A DNA stretch of 64,000 nucleotides from JAJCYL01 sp965206015 (GTDB lineage: Bacteria > Bacteroidota > Bacteroidia > Cytophagales > Cyclobacteriaceae): contig CBDBIW010000013.1 in assembly GCA_965206015.1 (NCBI GenBank), positions 19,835-83,834 of the forward strand, written 5' to 3'. This document shows, in pieces, positions 56,001-63,831 of the stretch (the first letter of the stretch is position 1; every line of letters begins with the position of its first letter). A model generated the notes under the pieces. It was not told the DNA's origin. It ran no database searches and saw only the letters and a program-made list of their open reading frames with translations. Made by a program: the position numbers and the translations under genes.

Positions 56001-57422
56001 TTCTATTCCTGAAAGTGAAAGAATGGGTACAAATACGATTAGGATTATTATTTGACCAAAAAAAGCAGTCTTCATCATTCTGGAAGCACTTTCTATGGTG
56101 ATTTGATCCTTACGCTTCTGAAGTTCTTTTCCAATCAGCTCCAATAACTCACCACGTCTTTGTGTTACTTTAAAGACTATGAATTCGATGATTATCACCG
56201 CACCGTCTATTATAATGCCAAAATCTATAGCTCCGAGGCTCATCAGGTTGGCCGACAAGCCAAACTGGTTCATCAAGCCAATACCAAAAAGAAGTGAGAG
56301 CGGTATAACCGAGGCTACAATGAGACCGGCTCTTAAATTTCCTAAGAGCAAAACCAGAACAAAAATTACGATTAAAGCTCCAAGAATCAGGTTTTCAGAA
56401 ATGGTGAACGTTGTTTTGTTAATCAACTCAGAACGTTCAAGGAATGGATTGATATAAACACCTTCCGGCAGCATAGGCTGAACTTCCGCCACTCGCTGTT
56501 TAACTCTTTCGATCACTTTTTGGGTTGAAGTGCCTTTGAGCATCATAATCTGACCAAGTACCTTCTCCCCCTCTCCATTACCCGTGATGGCACCAAATCT
56601 TGTGGCACTCCCAAATTTCACTTGAGCGATATCACTGATTAATACTGGTATACCACTTACATTTTTAACAACAGTATTTTCAATATCTTCCAGGTTTTTC
56701 ACCATCCCTTCACCTCGAATAAAAAAGGCCTGATTACCCTTTTCAATGTAGCCTCCTCCAGTCACCTCATTGTTGTTGGCAACTGCGTTATGCACTTCAT
56801 GGAGTGTAACATTCATCGCCCTTAACCTTTCGGGATTAATTGATACCTCATATTGTTTTAGAAATCCACCCCAGGTATTGACTTCCACAACACCTGGAAT
56901 TCCTGACAGCTGCCTTTTGACAATCCAGTCCTGGATAGTTCGCAGTTCCATTGCAGAGTATCGATTTTTATAACCTGGTTTTGTATCAAGTACATACTGG
57001 TAGATTTCGCCCAGGCCAGTAGTAATAGGTCCCATTTCGGGCGTACCGTATCCTGCTGGAATTTTTTCACTCGCCGATTTAATCTTTTCGGCTATTAACT
57101 GACGCGGGACGTAAGTGCCCATATCATCATCAAAGACTATGGTAACAACTGATAAGCCAAATTTTGAAATGGAGCGAATCTCTTTTATTCCTGGCAAATT
57201 GGCCATTTCCAATTCGATTGGATACGTAATATATTGTTCAATATCTTGTGTAGACAGGTTCCTGGAAGTGGTGAGCACCTGCACCTGGTTATTGGTAATG
57301 TCCGGGACTGAACCTATCGGAATCTGTGTAAGTGACCAACCACCCCAACTGATCCAGGCAATTATAAATAGTAATACAAAAAATTTATTTTTTACGCTGA
57401 ATTGTATAATCCTGCCAATCAT
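53073..57422 (-). CDS. CusA/CzcA heavy-metal RND pump fused to a TolC-type channel
   Basis: A 1449-residue polypeptide. Residues about 1-1035 are an HME-family RND pump with 12 membrane helices and proton-relay acids in GAIDFGIIIDGAVIIIEFIV. Residues about 1045-1062 form an additional hydrophobic signal-like helix (TLLILVLMVFGATG), and about 1065-1449 an outer-membrane factor (OMF) with NNLDLKAGALQVEEK and LSKHQFLPDLNLEYFRGYG helical repeats. Signal-like segment suggests the OMF part may be cleaved off after export, but the sequence does not show this. Likely substrates are Cu(I)/Ag(I) or Zn/Co; the ion cannot be assigned. The fusion is known in Bacteroidota. Confidence 0.92.
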   Translation of the reverse strand: MIGRIIQFSVKNKFFVLLFIIAWISWGGWSLTQIPIGSVPDITNNQVQVLTTSRNLSTQDIEQYITYPIELEMANLPGIKEIRSISKFGLSVVTIVFDDDMGTYVPRQLIAEKIKSASEKIPAGYGTPEMGPITTGLGEIYQYVLDTKPGYKNRYSAMELRTIQDWIVKRQLSGIPGVVEVNTWGGFLKQYEVSINPERLRAMNVTLHEVHNAVANNNEVTGGGYIEKGNQAFFIRGEGMVKNLEDIENTVVKNVSGIPVLISDIAQVKFGSATRFGAITGNGEGEKVLGQIMMLKGTSTQKVIERVKQRVAEVQPMLPEGVYINPFLERSELINKTTFTISENLILGALIVIFVLVLLLGNLRAGLIVASVIPLSLLFGIGLMNQFGLSANLMSLGAIDFGIIIDGAVIIIEFIVFKVTQRRGELLELIGKELQKRKDQITIESASRMMKTAFFGQIIILIVFVPILSLSGIEGKMFKPMVLSFSFALIGAMILSLTFIPAMASLVCQPRGQKKDFSDKIMDKIRGAYLPVIQWALNYRLIVISLAIALLSSSVYLFTIMGGEFIPTLDEGDFVVQPILKTGTSLGKTVETVTQIENILLNEFSEVEQVITRIGAAEVPTDPMSMEETDVMIKLRPKEEWVTAKTKDELADKMKSAMSVIPGIGFEFTQPIEMRFNELITGVRADVAIKIYGENMAILDRLANQVRALVVGLSGAADVSVEKVTGLPQMAVTYNRQKIAQYGLNIHELNTVLQMAFGGSTAGVVFEGEKRFDLVVRLDANHRKGIDNVKNLYIDLPNGGQVPFREVATIINKTGPAMISRDNTQRRIVVGINVRNRDMESLVNEIQGIVDDQVTLPTGYSISYGGQFENLQAALSRLQVAVPIALFLIFLMLYITFQSVRQALMVFTAIPLSAIGGVWLLWLRDLPFSISAGVGFIALFGVAVLNGIVLIDYFNDLKEQGVDDLKERVIQGTIQRLRPVILTASAAALGFIPMALSASAGAEVQRPLATVVIGGLITATLLTLIVLPVIYTCFERYTLSKVNKNTLLILVLMVFGATGTSIGQDNRLSREQAIQLALENNLDLKAGALQVEEKRYLENTAWDLGKTNFYYGYDENNRAQNNNPLNVLGIQQTIPFPSTLSLGSQIARYDTDLAKANLRIRERVVRKQVVLAYEEVVYHQSRLDQYQFLDSLYSTFAAASRRRFELGESNYLEKLTAEAKYLQIAAKKDQIERDIEMSEEQLKALLQPEGDISIQGVTMEKQPIQYADWNQLLADHEGLNYLQLLEDRSTTSLKLSKHQFLPDLNLEYFRGYGKGDNAQQFNGYQFGLSVPLFFKSRKGHVQSQKARSDRAATEISAYEKSLQFQYLQLRAKLDKYNQAVSYYEDTGLKMADELQSLGHKSYLSGESGYLEYVQSLDNASQINLGYLDNLFEYNKVVFEINYLIPQSQK

Positions 57423-57478
57423 AATGCTTGAAGTTAAAAAATAGGAAATGCCTCAAATTGAGGGGATCCAAGGGCTTT

Positions 57479-57832
57479 TTAAACCAAAGGGGGGGATCTG
57501 GGAGGTCTTGTGGAGGTGAGTTCAACTGGTTTATAACAGTTGACATAGAGAACACTGGTTTTTGCACTTTCGCTTATGGAAATATTAATCCAGTTATAAT
57601 TTCCAATCGGAATTATTCTCTTAGAAGGGCCTGATATTGAGGTCTGAATGGAAGAAATAAAATTCTCAAGATGATCGATTCCTAAATCCTGTTCAAAAAC
57701 ATGGGAAAGGATATGAATAATAGTGTCCTCTCCTACTTCAGGCAAACAATGCGGATCATCTTCATGGTTATGAGGAAAAAGTGAGTGTCCCATTAAAATA
57801 AGGACGGCTCCAAAAATTGATATTTTACTCAT
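57479..57832 (-). CDS. Small His-rich secreted protein of the efflux operon
   Basis: A 117-residue protein from ATG 57832 (MSKISIFGAVLILMGHSLFP) with a signal peptide followed by HNHEDDPHC, a cluster able to bind metal, and then a short helical region (TIIHILSHVFEQDLGIDHLE). It lies 57 bases upstream of the CusA gene on the same strand, so it is probably the first gene of the metal-efflux operon. A metal-binding or sensing role is an inference. The rest of the protein matches no recognised family. Confidence 0.7.
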   Translation of the reverse strand: MSKISIFGAVLILMGHSLFPHNHEDDPHCLPEVGEDTIIHILSHVFEQDLGIDHLENFISSIQTSISGPSKRIIPIGNYNWINISISESAKTSVLYVNCYKPVELTSTRPPRSPPLV

Positions 57833-58048
57833 CAGTTTAAACACCTATGCAATAATACTAAATACTATTAGTCCTAGTTGCAGTGATTGCCATCAATTGG
57901 AAAACTCGATGCACAGACGGTTCTATTCGGTACAAATCATTTCTTTATGTGACATTAGTCACACAGTTGTCCTTTCACCCTCATAGATTTAGTCAAATAA
58001 TAAAAATTCATTTGCAGAGTAAATGGGTAAGATTTCTGATTATATGTT

Positions 58049-58771
58049 TTATCTGCCTGTCAATAAGTACTTATCCAAATCTTTGAAAAGAACGGCCTGG
58101 TTATTCAGTAAAGAAGCAAAAGAATAGCTCTGTTTTCCAGTAATCGCCTCAATATTGCGGAGAAGCAGCTTGGGTGTACTGCCCAGGTAATGTAAACCGG
58201 TCCATAGCCTGATAAAGTAAACCAAGATTTCCTGTGAGCTTTATTCTCAATAGCAAATCAGAATCTTTATTATCCTCCAATGTTTCAATCCCAGCATTGA
58301 ATGCTTTTTCCGCAGCTTTAAATTTTCTTGAGCTAAAAGCAATTTTTCCAACTGCTTTGAATCTGTTTGCTTTTCTGATTACATCCTCCTCTGTCAGGTC
58401 CTCTTCACCGTCATCTAACCAGCGGTTAAAAGCATCTTTGTCTCAGCCATCTACATTGGTCACTTTAGTTAATTCACGAAAATTGTTCTGGTCTTCAAAG
58501 AATGAAACATTGTCAATAGCAGCCAATGTAAATTAATAGCAGCCAATGTAAAATTGAAACTGGCAATATCTTTGTCAGCGTACATCTTCTGCATTTTATC
58601 ACAGGATTTCTTAAGGTCTGTCTCCTCCCCAGTCACATCCTCTATCTTCCCAACCTTTCCTTTAACCTTATCCTTAAGTTGTTTCAGTTTATTGAACTGG
58701 ACCACTCCTTGATTGGCACAGCCAATTAATACAATTATGACAAAGCAGATTGTTTTAAATTTTACAATCAT
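58049..58771 (-). pseudogene. Broken lipoprotein with TPR/CHAT-like repeats
   Basis: Starts at ATG 58771, whose ATGA overlaps the DUF4199 stop. A lipoprotein signal (VIIVLIGCANQG) leads to DIASFNFTLAAI, where a 20-bp duplication (58515-58554) shifts the frame. Resuming in the next frame: NVSFFEDQNNFRELTKVTNV, a TGA stop, AFNRWLDDGEEDLTEEDVIR, KAVGKIAFSSRKFKAAEKAF, NAGIETLEDNKDSDLLLRIK, then a further frameshift to NIEAITGKQSYSFASLLNNQ. The last block is like the TPR units of CHAT-domain proteins. The frame stops at 58049. The bases 57845-58048 show no gene. Confidence 0.75.
58515..58554. repeat. 20-bp tandem duplication breaking a TPR gene
   Basis: aatagcagccaatgtaaatt (58515-58534) is followed by the same 18 bases plus one or two changed positions (58535-58554). 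Because 20 is not a multiple of 3, it puts the gene out of frame. Removing one copy restores continuity of the protein. Confidence 0.8.
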
Positions 58772-59295
58772 AATTCTGGTCGTCTAAGAATTACCGCAAT
58801 TGGAATAGTCAGAGTCAATCCTATCAAGCATTTTTTCAGAAAATCATCTAAAGCCAAAATAGTAGCGGAGGTGTTTCCGATATCTGACCTGGTTTGATTA
58901 TATGTTCCTTCTCCCATTTCAGAGACTATTTCTTTCTTTTTTAAATCTATAATTTCCAAACGGTCAATGATGTAAAAGTCGACTAATTGTGCATTTATAA
59001 AATTGAGAAAGAATATAATGAAAATGGCTGATAGTACCGCCAGCACCACATAGTTTAACACCCCTACAGTCATCCCTTGCCAAAAATGCAGAATCCCGTT
59101 GTTCTTATAATCTTTGAAATACTTCATGGAAAAAAATAGAAAAACAGGCAAGATAAGGAAATCGAAAAATCTAAGATCAATCAACGGGTTTTTACCCATC
59201 CAATAGGCAATCAAAAACATTAGGATACTTAGTCCGCCAGCAATTGTTCCAAATTTGAGCGGCACAGAAATGAGGGGATTATCAATTTTTAACAT
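58768..59295 (-). CDS. DUF4199 membrane protein
   Basis: A 175-residue membrane protein with four hydrophobic segments (about 15-32, 44-60, 72-98, 150-168) and the loop KDYKNNGILHFWQGMTVG, which matches the DUF4199 family found widely in Bacteroidota. Function not known. Its stop overlaps the start of the decayed TPR gene (ATGA), suggesting that pair was an operon. Confidence 0.85.
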   Translation of the reverse strand: MLKIDNPLISVPLKFGTIAGGLSILMFLIAYWMGKNPLIDLRFFDFLILPVFLFFSMKYFKDYKNNGILHFWQGMTVGVLNYVVLAVLSAIFIIFFLNFINAQLVDFYIIDRLEIIDLKKKEIVSEMGEGTYNQTRSDIGNTSATILALDDFLKKCLIGLTLTIPIAVILRRPEL

Positions 59296-59469
59296 TGCTC
59301 AAAAATACAAAGTGGATATGTATGATCATGGACACAAGAAGGATAGCTAACATTCTCTTCCCTCACCTCACAAGTAAATTAAGAATACATGGGAATCTTA
59401 ATACACAAAGCTCCTTTATTGAAAATCCAGGTCAGGCAAGGTAATTATGCCACTTGAGTGGATTCTTAA

Positions 59470-60729
59470 CTATAGTAAATAACTATTCTTGCTGTTGATA
59501 GTAACGACTACCCTTCCCATTAATTCCTTTCCATAATAGTAACTATTTCTTGACTTGGAATAATTTGTCTCGTCGTTATAAACCCACTTCAACTTTGGAT
59601 TAAATACTGTTAGATTAGCCTCAACACCTTCCATAATTGCTACGCCTGGAAGGTTCAATATTTTACGGGGCGAATAGGTGATTTTATCAATCAGTACATT
59701 TAGAGGAATGTCACTTGCCAGTTCTATCATATTTGGTAGGAATGTTTGCAATCCGATATGCCCAAAATCGGCCAGGTCAAATTCCAGTTTCTTACTTTCT
59801 TCATCGTGAGGTCGATGGGCTGAAACTATAATATCAATGGTATCATCTAGTACGCCTTTGATAAGAGCCGCAATATCACTTTTAGCCCTCAAAGGTGGAT
59901 TCACCTTTAAATTAGTGTCAAAGTCGTCAATCAGGCTATCATCTAACAGCATCTGATGAATGGCTACATCACAAGTAATATTTAGTCCTCTCTTTTTAGC
60001 ACTCCTTATCAATTTGACTGAACCGGCAGAAGAAATATTACTAAAGTGAAGTTTGCCTCCTGTGTATTCCAGTATTTCTAAATCTCTAGCTATCATCAAC
60101 TCCTCAGCCAATGCTGGCATTCCCTTCATGCCCTGCATTGTACTGGTGATGCCTTCATTCATCGTCCCAAACTGTGTCAACATTTTATCTTCAGGTCGAT
60201 TGATTAAGAACCCATCGAATTTTTGTAAATATTGCAAGGTCTTGAGCAAGATATCGGAGTTCCATATCGGTTCTGTTCCGTCAGAAAATGCTATTGCACC
60301 AGCGTGATGCATATCTATCATTTCAGTCAGTTCCTCGCCCTTTGTACCGATTGAGACCGCTGCGATGGGAAAAACGTCAGTAACCTGATGACTATTATTA
60401 ACCTTTAAGTAGGCTATTTCATTCTTGGAAGAAACAACTGGCACAGTATTTGGCAAATGTCCGATTCCGGTAAATCCGCCTGCTGCAGCTGCGTTAGCAC
60501 CACTAATTCTATCTTCTTTATGTTCATTACCAGGATCTCCGAAAAGGCAATTGAAATCGAACCAGCCGGAGGTGGCCGTCATACCACTCGCATCTATTAC
60601 TTTCCCCTTTGAAGTGCTTACCTTACCAATCTTAGCGATAACGCCATTCTCGATAAGAATATCAACTTTTTTATTATGGTATTTGGAGTGTTTGTCAGAT
60701 ATGTTAACCGATCTTAAAGTCAGGCTCAT
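59470..60729 (-). CDS. Dihydroorotase homologue lacking key metal ligands
   Basis: A 419-residue amidohydrolase of the Bacteroidota dihydroorotase type. The segment that normally carries HxH reads GWFDFNCLFGDPG (residues 55-67), with neither His. The late motif, usually DHAPH, reads SAHRPHDEESK, so the Asp that acts as general base is Ala. The rest aligns well (GANAAAAGGFTGIGHLPNT, MHHAGAIAFSDGTEP, MKGMPALAEELMIARDLEI, NPPLRAKSDIAALIKGVLDD). Known precedents are inactive PyrC' subunits that support aspartate transcarbamoylase. It is directly followed on the operon by nothing else; upstream it abuts the BatA gene (stop and ATG adjacent). Confidence 0.85.
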   Translation of the reverse strand: MSLTLRSVNISDKHSKYHNKKVDILIENGVIAKIGKVSTSKGKVIDASGMTATSGWFDFNCLFGDPGNEHKEDRISGANAAAAGGFTGIGHLPNTVPVVSSKNEIAYLKVNNSHQVTDVFPIAAVSIGTKGEELTEMIDMHHAGAIAFSDGTEPIWNSDILLKTLQYLQKFDGFLINRPEDKMLTQFGTMNEGITSTMQGMKGMPALAEELMIARDLEILEYTGGKLHFSNISSAGSVKLIRSAKKRGLNITCDVAIHQMLLDDSLIDDFDTNLKVNPPLRAKSDIAALIKGVLDDTIDIIVSAHRPHDEESKKLEFDLADFGHIGLQTFLPNMIELASDIPLNVLIDKITYSPRKILNLPGVAIMEGVEANLTVFNPKLKWVYNDETNYSKSRNSYYYGKELMGRVVVTINSKNSYLL

Positions 60730-62736
60730 CTAGAGAAATCTCAGTAGTAGAACTTCCGCAAGTAGAAATATCAACGCCAAAACTAAAGCATATTTCCATA
60801 AGTTTATACCCTCATATCTTTCTTTCATTGCTTGAGAGAAATCTTTGGCATCATCAAACTCAAAAATGTCCAAATTAGATACACTGCCAAAAAGTGCCTT
60901 AATGTCCTCTTCTGACGTCAACTGATCCAGTTTGGACTCCATTTTTGAATTGTTGAAAGCAAGGACTGCTTTAATCTCACTTCTATCTGACAGGTCATAA
61001 AATCCGCTTCTCAAAGTGTATTTTGGCAAATCCAGTATCAACTGGTCACCGATAACCCGCTGGTCAGGAATAATCTCTTCGTCTCCACGGCGTAACTTAT
61101 AAATGGTATTTTTTGATAAATCATCCATTTTCAGTGTTATCACTGATTCTTCCAATGTAAATCCCAACCTATCAGAAGTGTTTTTAGAGAGAATCGCTGC
61201 CCTATACATAATAGGAACAAACAAGGCGTGCTTGTGGAAAGCGGTGAAACTGTCATCAAAGGGAGACCCTGTTAAATAAATTGTGCCGTTTCTGTCGAAT
61301 TTTGTCAGATAGGGGTTTCCATTCTTATAGTTAAGTAAATCGTCTGCGGAGGATTGCCAGTCGAGAACAGATTGTGATTGCGGCATGTCAAAACTTTCAT
61401 TGAGCGTCTCGAAAATTCCGGCGAAATATGGATTCCTCGTATTAATGCTTGTCAAATCGTTACTTTCTGAATTGCTGGATTTTCGTAATTCCACAAAATT
61501 TATCAAAGTTTGATAAGAAAGTGAATCAGGGTCTTTTGAAGGAATAATCAACAGGTCACCTTGCTTGGCAAGAAATTGAATAAATACAGGTTGCAGGGTT
61601 TCATTTATGGTCGATAATTCGTTTAGAACGATGAGGTCAGCGGCAGCAATTTTAGAATAATCGAGGTTGTTTACATCAAAACTTTCCAGATTAAACAGGT
61701 CGGTATTTCCATAGACTTTAGCAAGCACATCACTTGCCTCTTTTGAACGAATTTCTAAAACATTGATTCGTTGCGATCTGCTCAGGATAAAGTAGTAGTC
61801 GTTGTCGAATGCTACCGGAAATTCTTCGAAACTTAGTCTACATTTCTGATGTCCAGTGATGTCCAGGTTGAGGTCAAATGATATGAGTCCAGAAGTCTCC
61901 GGTTGTAAATCAACGCTAGCAGTTGTTACTTGCAGATCATCCATATAAAATTTGACTACCAGGTCATCCACGGCATTTTCACCGGTATTCATCATCTTGA
62001 CATAGAGTTCATTGCCCTGATCTCCAGTCAGAAATGGGTCTTTCAGATAAACCGAATCGACAAATACATTGCCTACTAAGGGATATTGGACCGGGAGTAC
62101 ATAAAAGTTATTAACCGAATCTTTAAAATCCGCTAAAGTGCCGGTGGTAGACTTTTGAAAATCAGTTACAAAATAAAGGTCCTTAGCATTTTCACTGACA
62201 TCACTACTCAAATTAAAGCGGCCCAACACTTCTTGTAGTGACCTTGAAATGTTCGAAAGGTTGATCTCCGTGGTCAGTTCCGCTACTTCTTCTTTTCCCT
62301 TGAGATTGTTGGAAAAAGGGGCGAAATCATTTGTTAAAAGTTTGTAACGTGTGTCTTGCGGATATAGACCTGCAATAGTACTCAGATAAGTATAAGCTTG
62401 ATCCAGAGCAGTTACTTCACCGCTCACCTGATTGGACATACTTAATGAATTATCTAAGTATAAGTACACTTCCTTATTATTAAGGCCTTGTTCTCTCCCT
62501 GGAATAAATGGTTGGGCAAATGTGAGTACAAGGAAAATGATGCAAAGTAATCTTGCAAAAAGAACCAGAATGTGTTTAAGTCTTAATTTAGAGCTACTGG
62601 TTTGTTTAACCGCCTCAAGAAACTCAACATTCGAAAAATACAGTTTCTTGGCCCTTCTGAAATTGAAGAGGTGAACAATAATGGGAATGCTTAGTGCAAA
62701 TAAGCCAAAGAGAAACTGCGGAAATAAAAGATTCAT
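60730..62736 (-). CDS. BatA-domain membrane protein
   Basis: A 668-residue protein starting at ATG 62736 (MNLLFPQFLFGLFALSIPII). The longer frame from a TTG at 62757 adds only seven residues next to an IS256 end. The N-terminal BatA domain (PF07584: VHLFNFRRAKKLYFSNVEFL) has two membrane helices, followed by a von Willebrand A-like region (EVYLYLDNSLSMSNQVSGEV), and a C-terminal helix (WKYALVLALIFLLAEVLLL). Members usually lie near BatA/B and AAA MoxR genes in aerotolerance operons; function unclear. Its stop is adjacent to the ATG of the dihydroorotase-like gene. Confidence 0.88.
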   Translation of the reverse strand: MNLLFPQFLFGLFALSIPIIVHLFNFRRAKKLYFSNVEFLEAVKQTSSSKLRLKHILVLFARLLCIIFLVLTFAQPFIPGREQGLNNKEVYLYLDNSLSMSNQVSGEVTALDQAYTYLSTIAGLYPQDTRYKLLTNDFAPFSNNLKGKEEVAELTTEINLSNISRSLQEVLGRFNLSSDVSENAKDLYFVTDFQKSTTGTLADFKDSVNNFYVLPVQYPLVGNVFVDSVYLKDPFLTGDQGNELYVKMMNTGENAVDDLVVKFYMDDLQVTTASVDLQPETSGLISFDLNLDITGHQKCRLSFEEFPVAFDNDYYFILSRSQRINVLEIRSKEASDVLAKVYGNTDLFNLESFDVNNLDYSKIAAADLIVLNELSTINETLQPVFIQFLAKQGDLLIIPSKDPDSLSYQTLINFVELRKSSNSESNDLTSINTRNPYFAGIFETLNESFDMPQSQSVLDWQSSADDLLNYKNGNPYLTKFDRNGTIYLTGSPFDDSFTAFHKHALFVPIMYRAAILSKNTSDRLGFTLEESVITLKMDDLSKNTIYKLRRGDEEIIPDQRVIGDQLILDLPKYTLRSGFYDLSDRSEIKAVLAFNNSKMESKLDQLTSEEDIKALFGSVSNLDIFEFDDAKDFSQAMKERYEGINLWKYALVLALIFLLAEVLLLRFL

Positions 62737-62799
62737 TGGTGCTAAAACTACGAACAAAAGAAGATTCTCGGTAGTGTAAACTAAACTCTGTCTTTTGAA

Positions 62800-63291
62800 T
62801 CATTCCCTTGGAGGGGTATACCCCTCCAAGGGAATGTGTTCTAAATCCAATGGTAACCGACCTCCAAATTTAATAGCGAGTTGTTGGACGGTCAGACTCC
62901 AGTTTTGTAATGGGCCAGTCCATTTTTTCTCAATGTTTCTAGTAGCCAGATAGACCAGCTTTAACAGAGCTACATCGGAGGTGAAGGCCCCCCTGGTTTT
63001 TGTGACCTTCCTGATCTGACGGTGGTAGCCTTCTACGGCATTGATCGTATAGATCAGTTTACGAATCGGAGCTGTATACTGAAAATAGGTAGTAAGCTTC
63101 TCCCAGTTGTTTTGGCAGGATTGGATCACGATCGGATACTTACTTCCCCACTTTCCAGCCAGGTTCTCCAATTCCATCTCTTCCACCTCTTTGGTATCTG
63201 CACGATAAACCAATTTGAGATCTACCATGAATGCCTTCTGATCCTTGCCGGCCACATACTTGAGCGAATTACCCAGGTGACGTACTGACAA
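62800..63291 (-). pseudogene. C-terminal part of an IS256-family (mutator-type) transposase
   Basis: 163 codons that match the last 40 % of an IS256 transposase (usual length about 400): NSLKYVAGKDQKAF, LENLAGKWGSKYPIVIQSCQ, YTAPIRKLIYTINAVEGYHR, QIRKVTKTRGAFTSDVALLK. The N-terminal catalytic Asps are lost. The 5' end is truncated near 63300. The terminal bases gtgtaaactaaactctgtc (62774-62792) look like an IS256-type end, so the element boundary is near 62770, just upstream of the BatA gene. The reading frame ends in a perfect palindrome. Confidence 0.88.
62801..62836. repeat. 36-bp perfect palindrome over the end of the IS256 gene
   Basis: CATTCCCTTGGAGGGGTA (62801-62818) is followed directly by its exact reverse complement (62819-62836). 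The transposase coding frame (ending PLEGYTPPRE) runs through it and the stop follows immediately. No T-run follows. It could form a cruciform or a long RNA stem at the 3' end of the element. Confidence 0.9.
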
Positions 63292-63529
63292 AGTATGCCA
63301 GGCAATTCGGTTGGAATACCCAAAAGTTAGAGAAGGTAGTCCGCGTAAACCAGGGCTCCGGTAAGCCTGGAAAAAAGAAAATAGAGGTACTCACCACCAA
63401 TTATCAGATGTAACCCCAAAGAAGGGCAGTTGAGGCTGTCCGGGTAAAAACGGGTGAAAACAGAATTTGTACTATTGCCGGGTTGTCCGATTTTCAGCTA
63501 TCTTCTGATTGTGCTATTCCCGAGCCAGT

Positions 63530-63569
63530 ATTCTCATTCAGAACGTCACATTCTGAATGAGAATTTTTG
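63530..63569 (+). terminator. 14-bp inverted repeat with T-run
   Basis: ATTCTCATTCAGAA (63530-63543), loop CGTCACA, and TTCTGAATGAGAAT (63551-63564) pair perfectly, followed by TTTTG. It has the form of a plus-strand intrinsic terminator, yet no plus-strand gene lies upstream. It may be part of a mobile element. The span 63292-63633 holds no gene that I can recognise. Confidence 0.5.
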
Positions 63570-63590
63570 ACATTCCGAATGAGACGATTT

Positions 63591-63629
63591 GGTACAATTC
63601 GTTTTTAGAAAACGGTACAATTCGTTTTT
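63591..63629. repeat. 16-bp direct repeat, 23-bp period
   Basis: ggtacaattcgttttt occurs at 63591-63606 and again at 63614-63629. It lies just downstream of a truncated oxygenase frame. Confidence 0.7.
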
Positions 63630-63633
63630 GCGA

Positions 63634-63827
63634 TTATACAATGGCCCGATTTTCGGGGAGTGCTACAGTTTTATCATTGCTAAATCCATGGTTTTTGATA
63701 GCAACAAAGCCAATAATTTCAAAGGCTTCTCCTAATTCAGCAACGAAATTTCTTTTGAAATCTTCCTTTCCTCGAATGAAATCAAGAAAATCCAGAGACG
63801 GAATCTCATATAGACTCTTGCAGACAT
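63634..63827 (-). pseudogene. N-terminal remnant of an isopenicillin-N-synthase-like 2OG oxygenase
   Basis: From ATG 63827 the frame MSARVY breaks (two extra bases) and continues in another frame as EIPSLDFLDFIRGKEDFKR and NFVAELGEAFEIIGFVAIKN then HGFSND, the DIOX_N domain of 2-oxoglutarate/Fe(II) oxygenases. It then stops at 63634 after about 65 residues; the catalytic jelly-roll with HxD...H is absent. It follows the DUF4399 gene by four bases, so it was probably in the same operon. Confidence 0.75.
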
Positions 63828-63831
63828 TAAA

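Noticed and set aside
58234..58536. 100-codon plus-strand open frame
   Set aside because: The reverse strand of this region reads as TPR-like protein, so this is its shadow.
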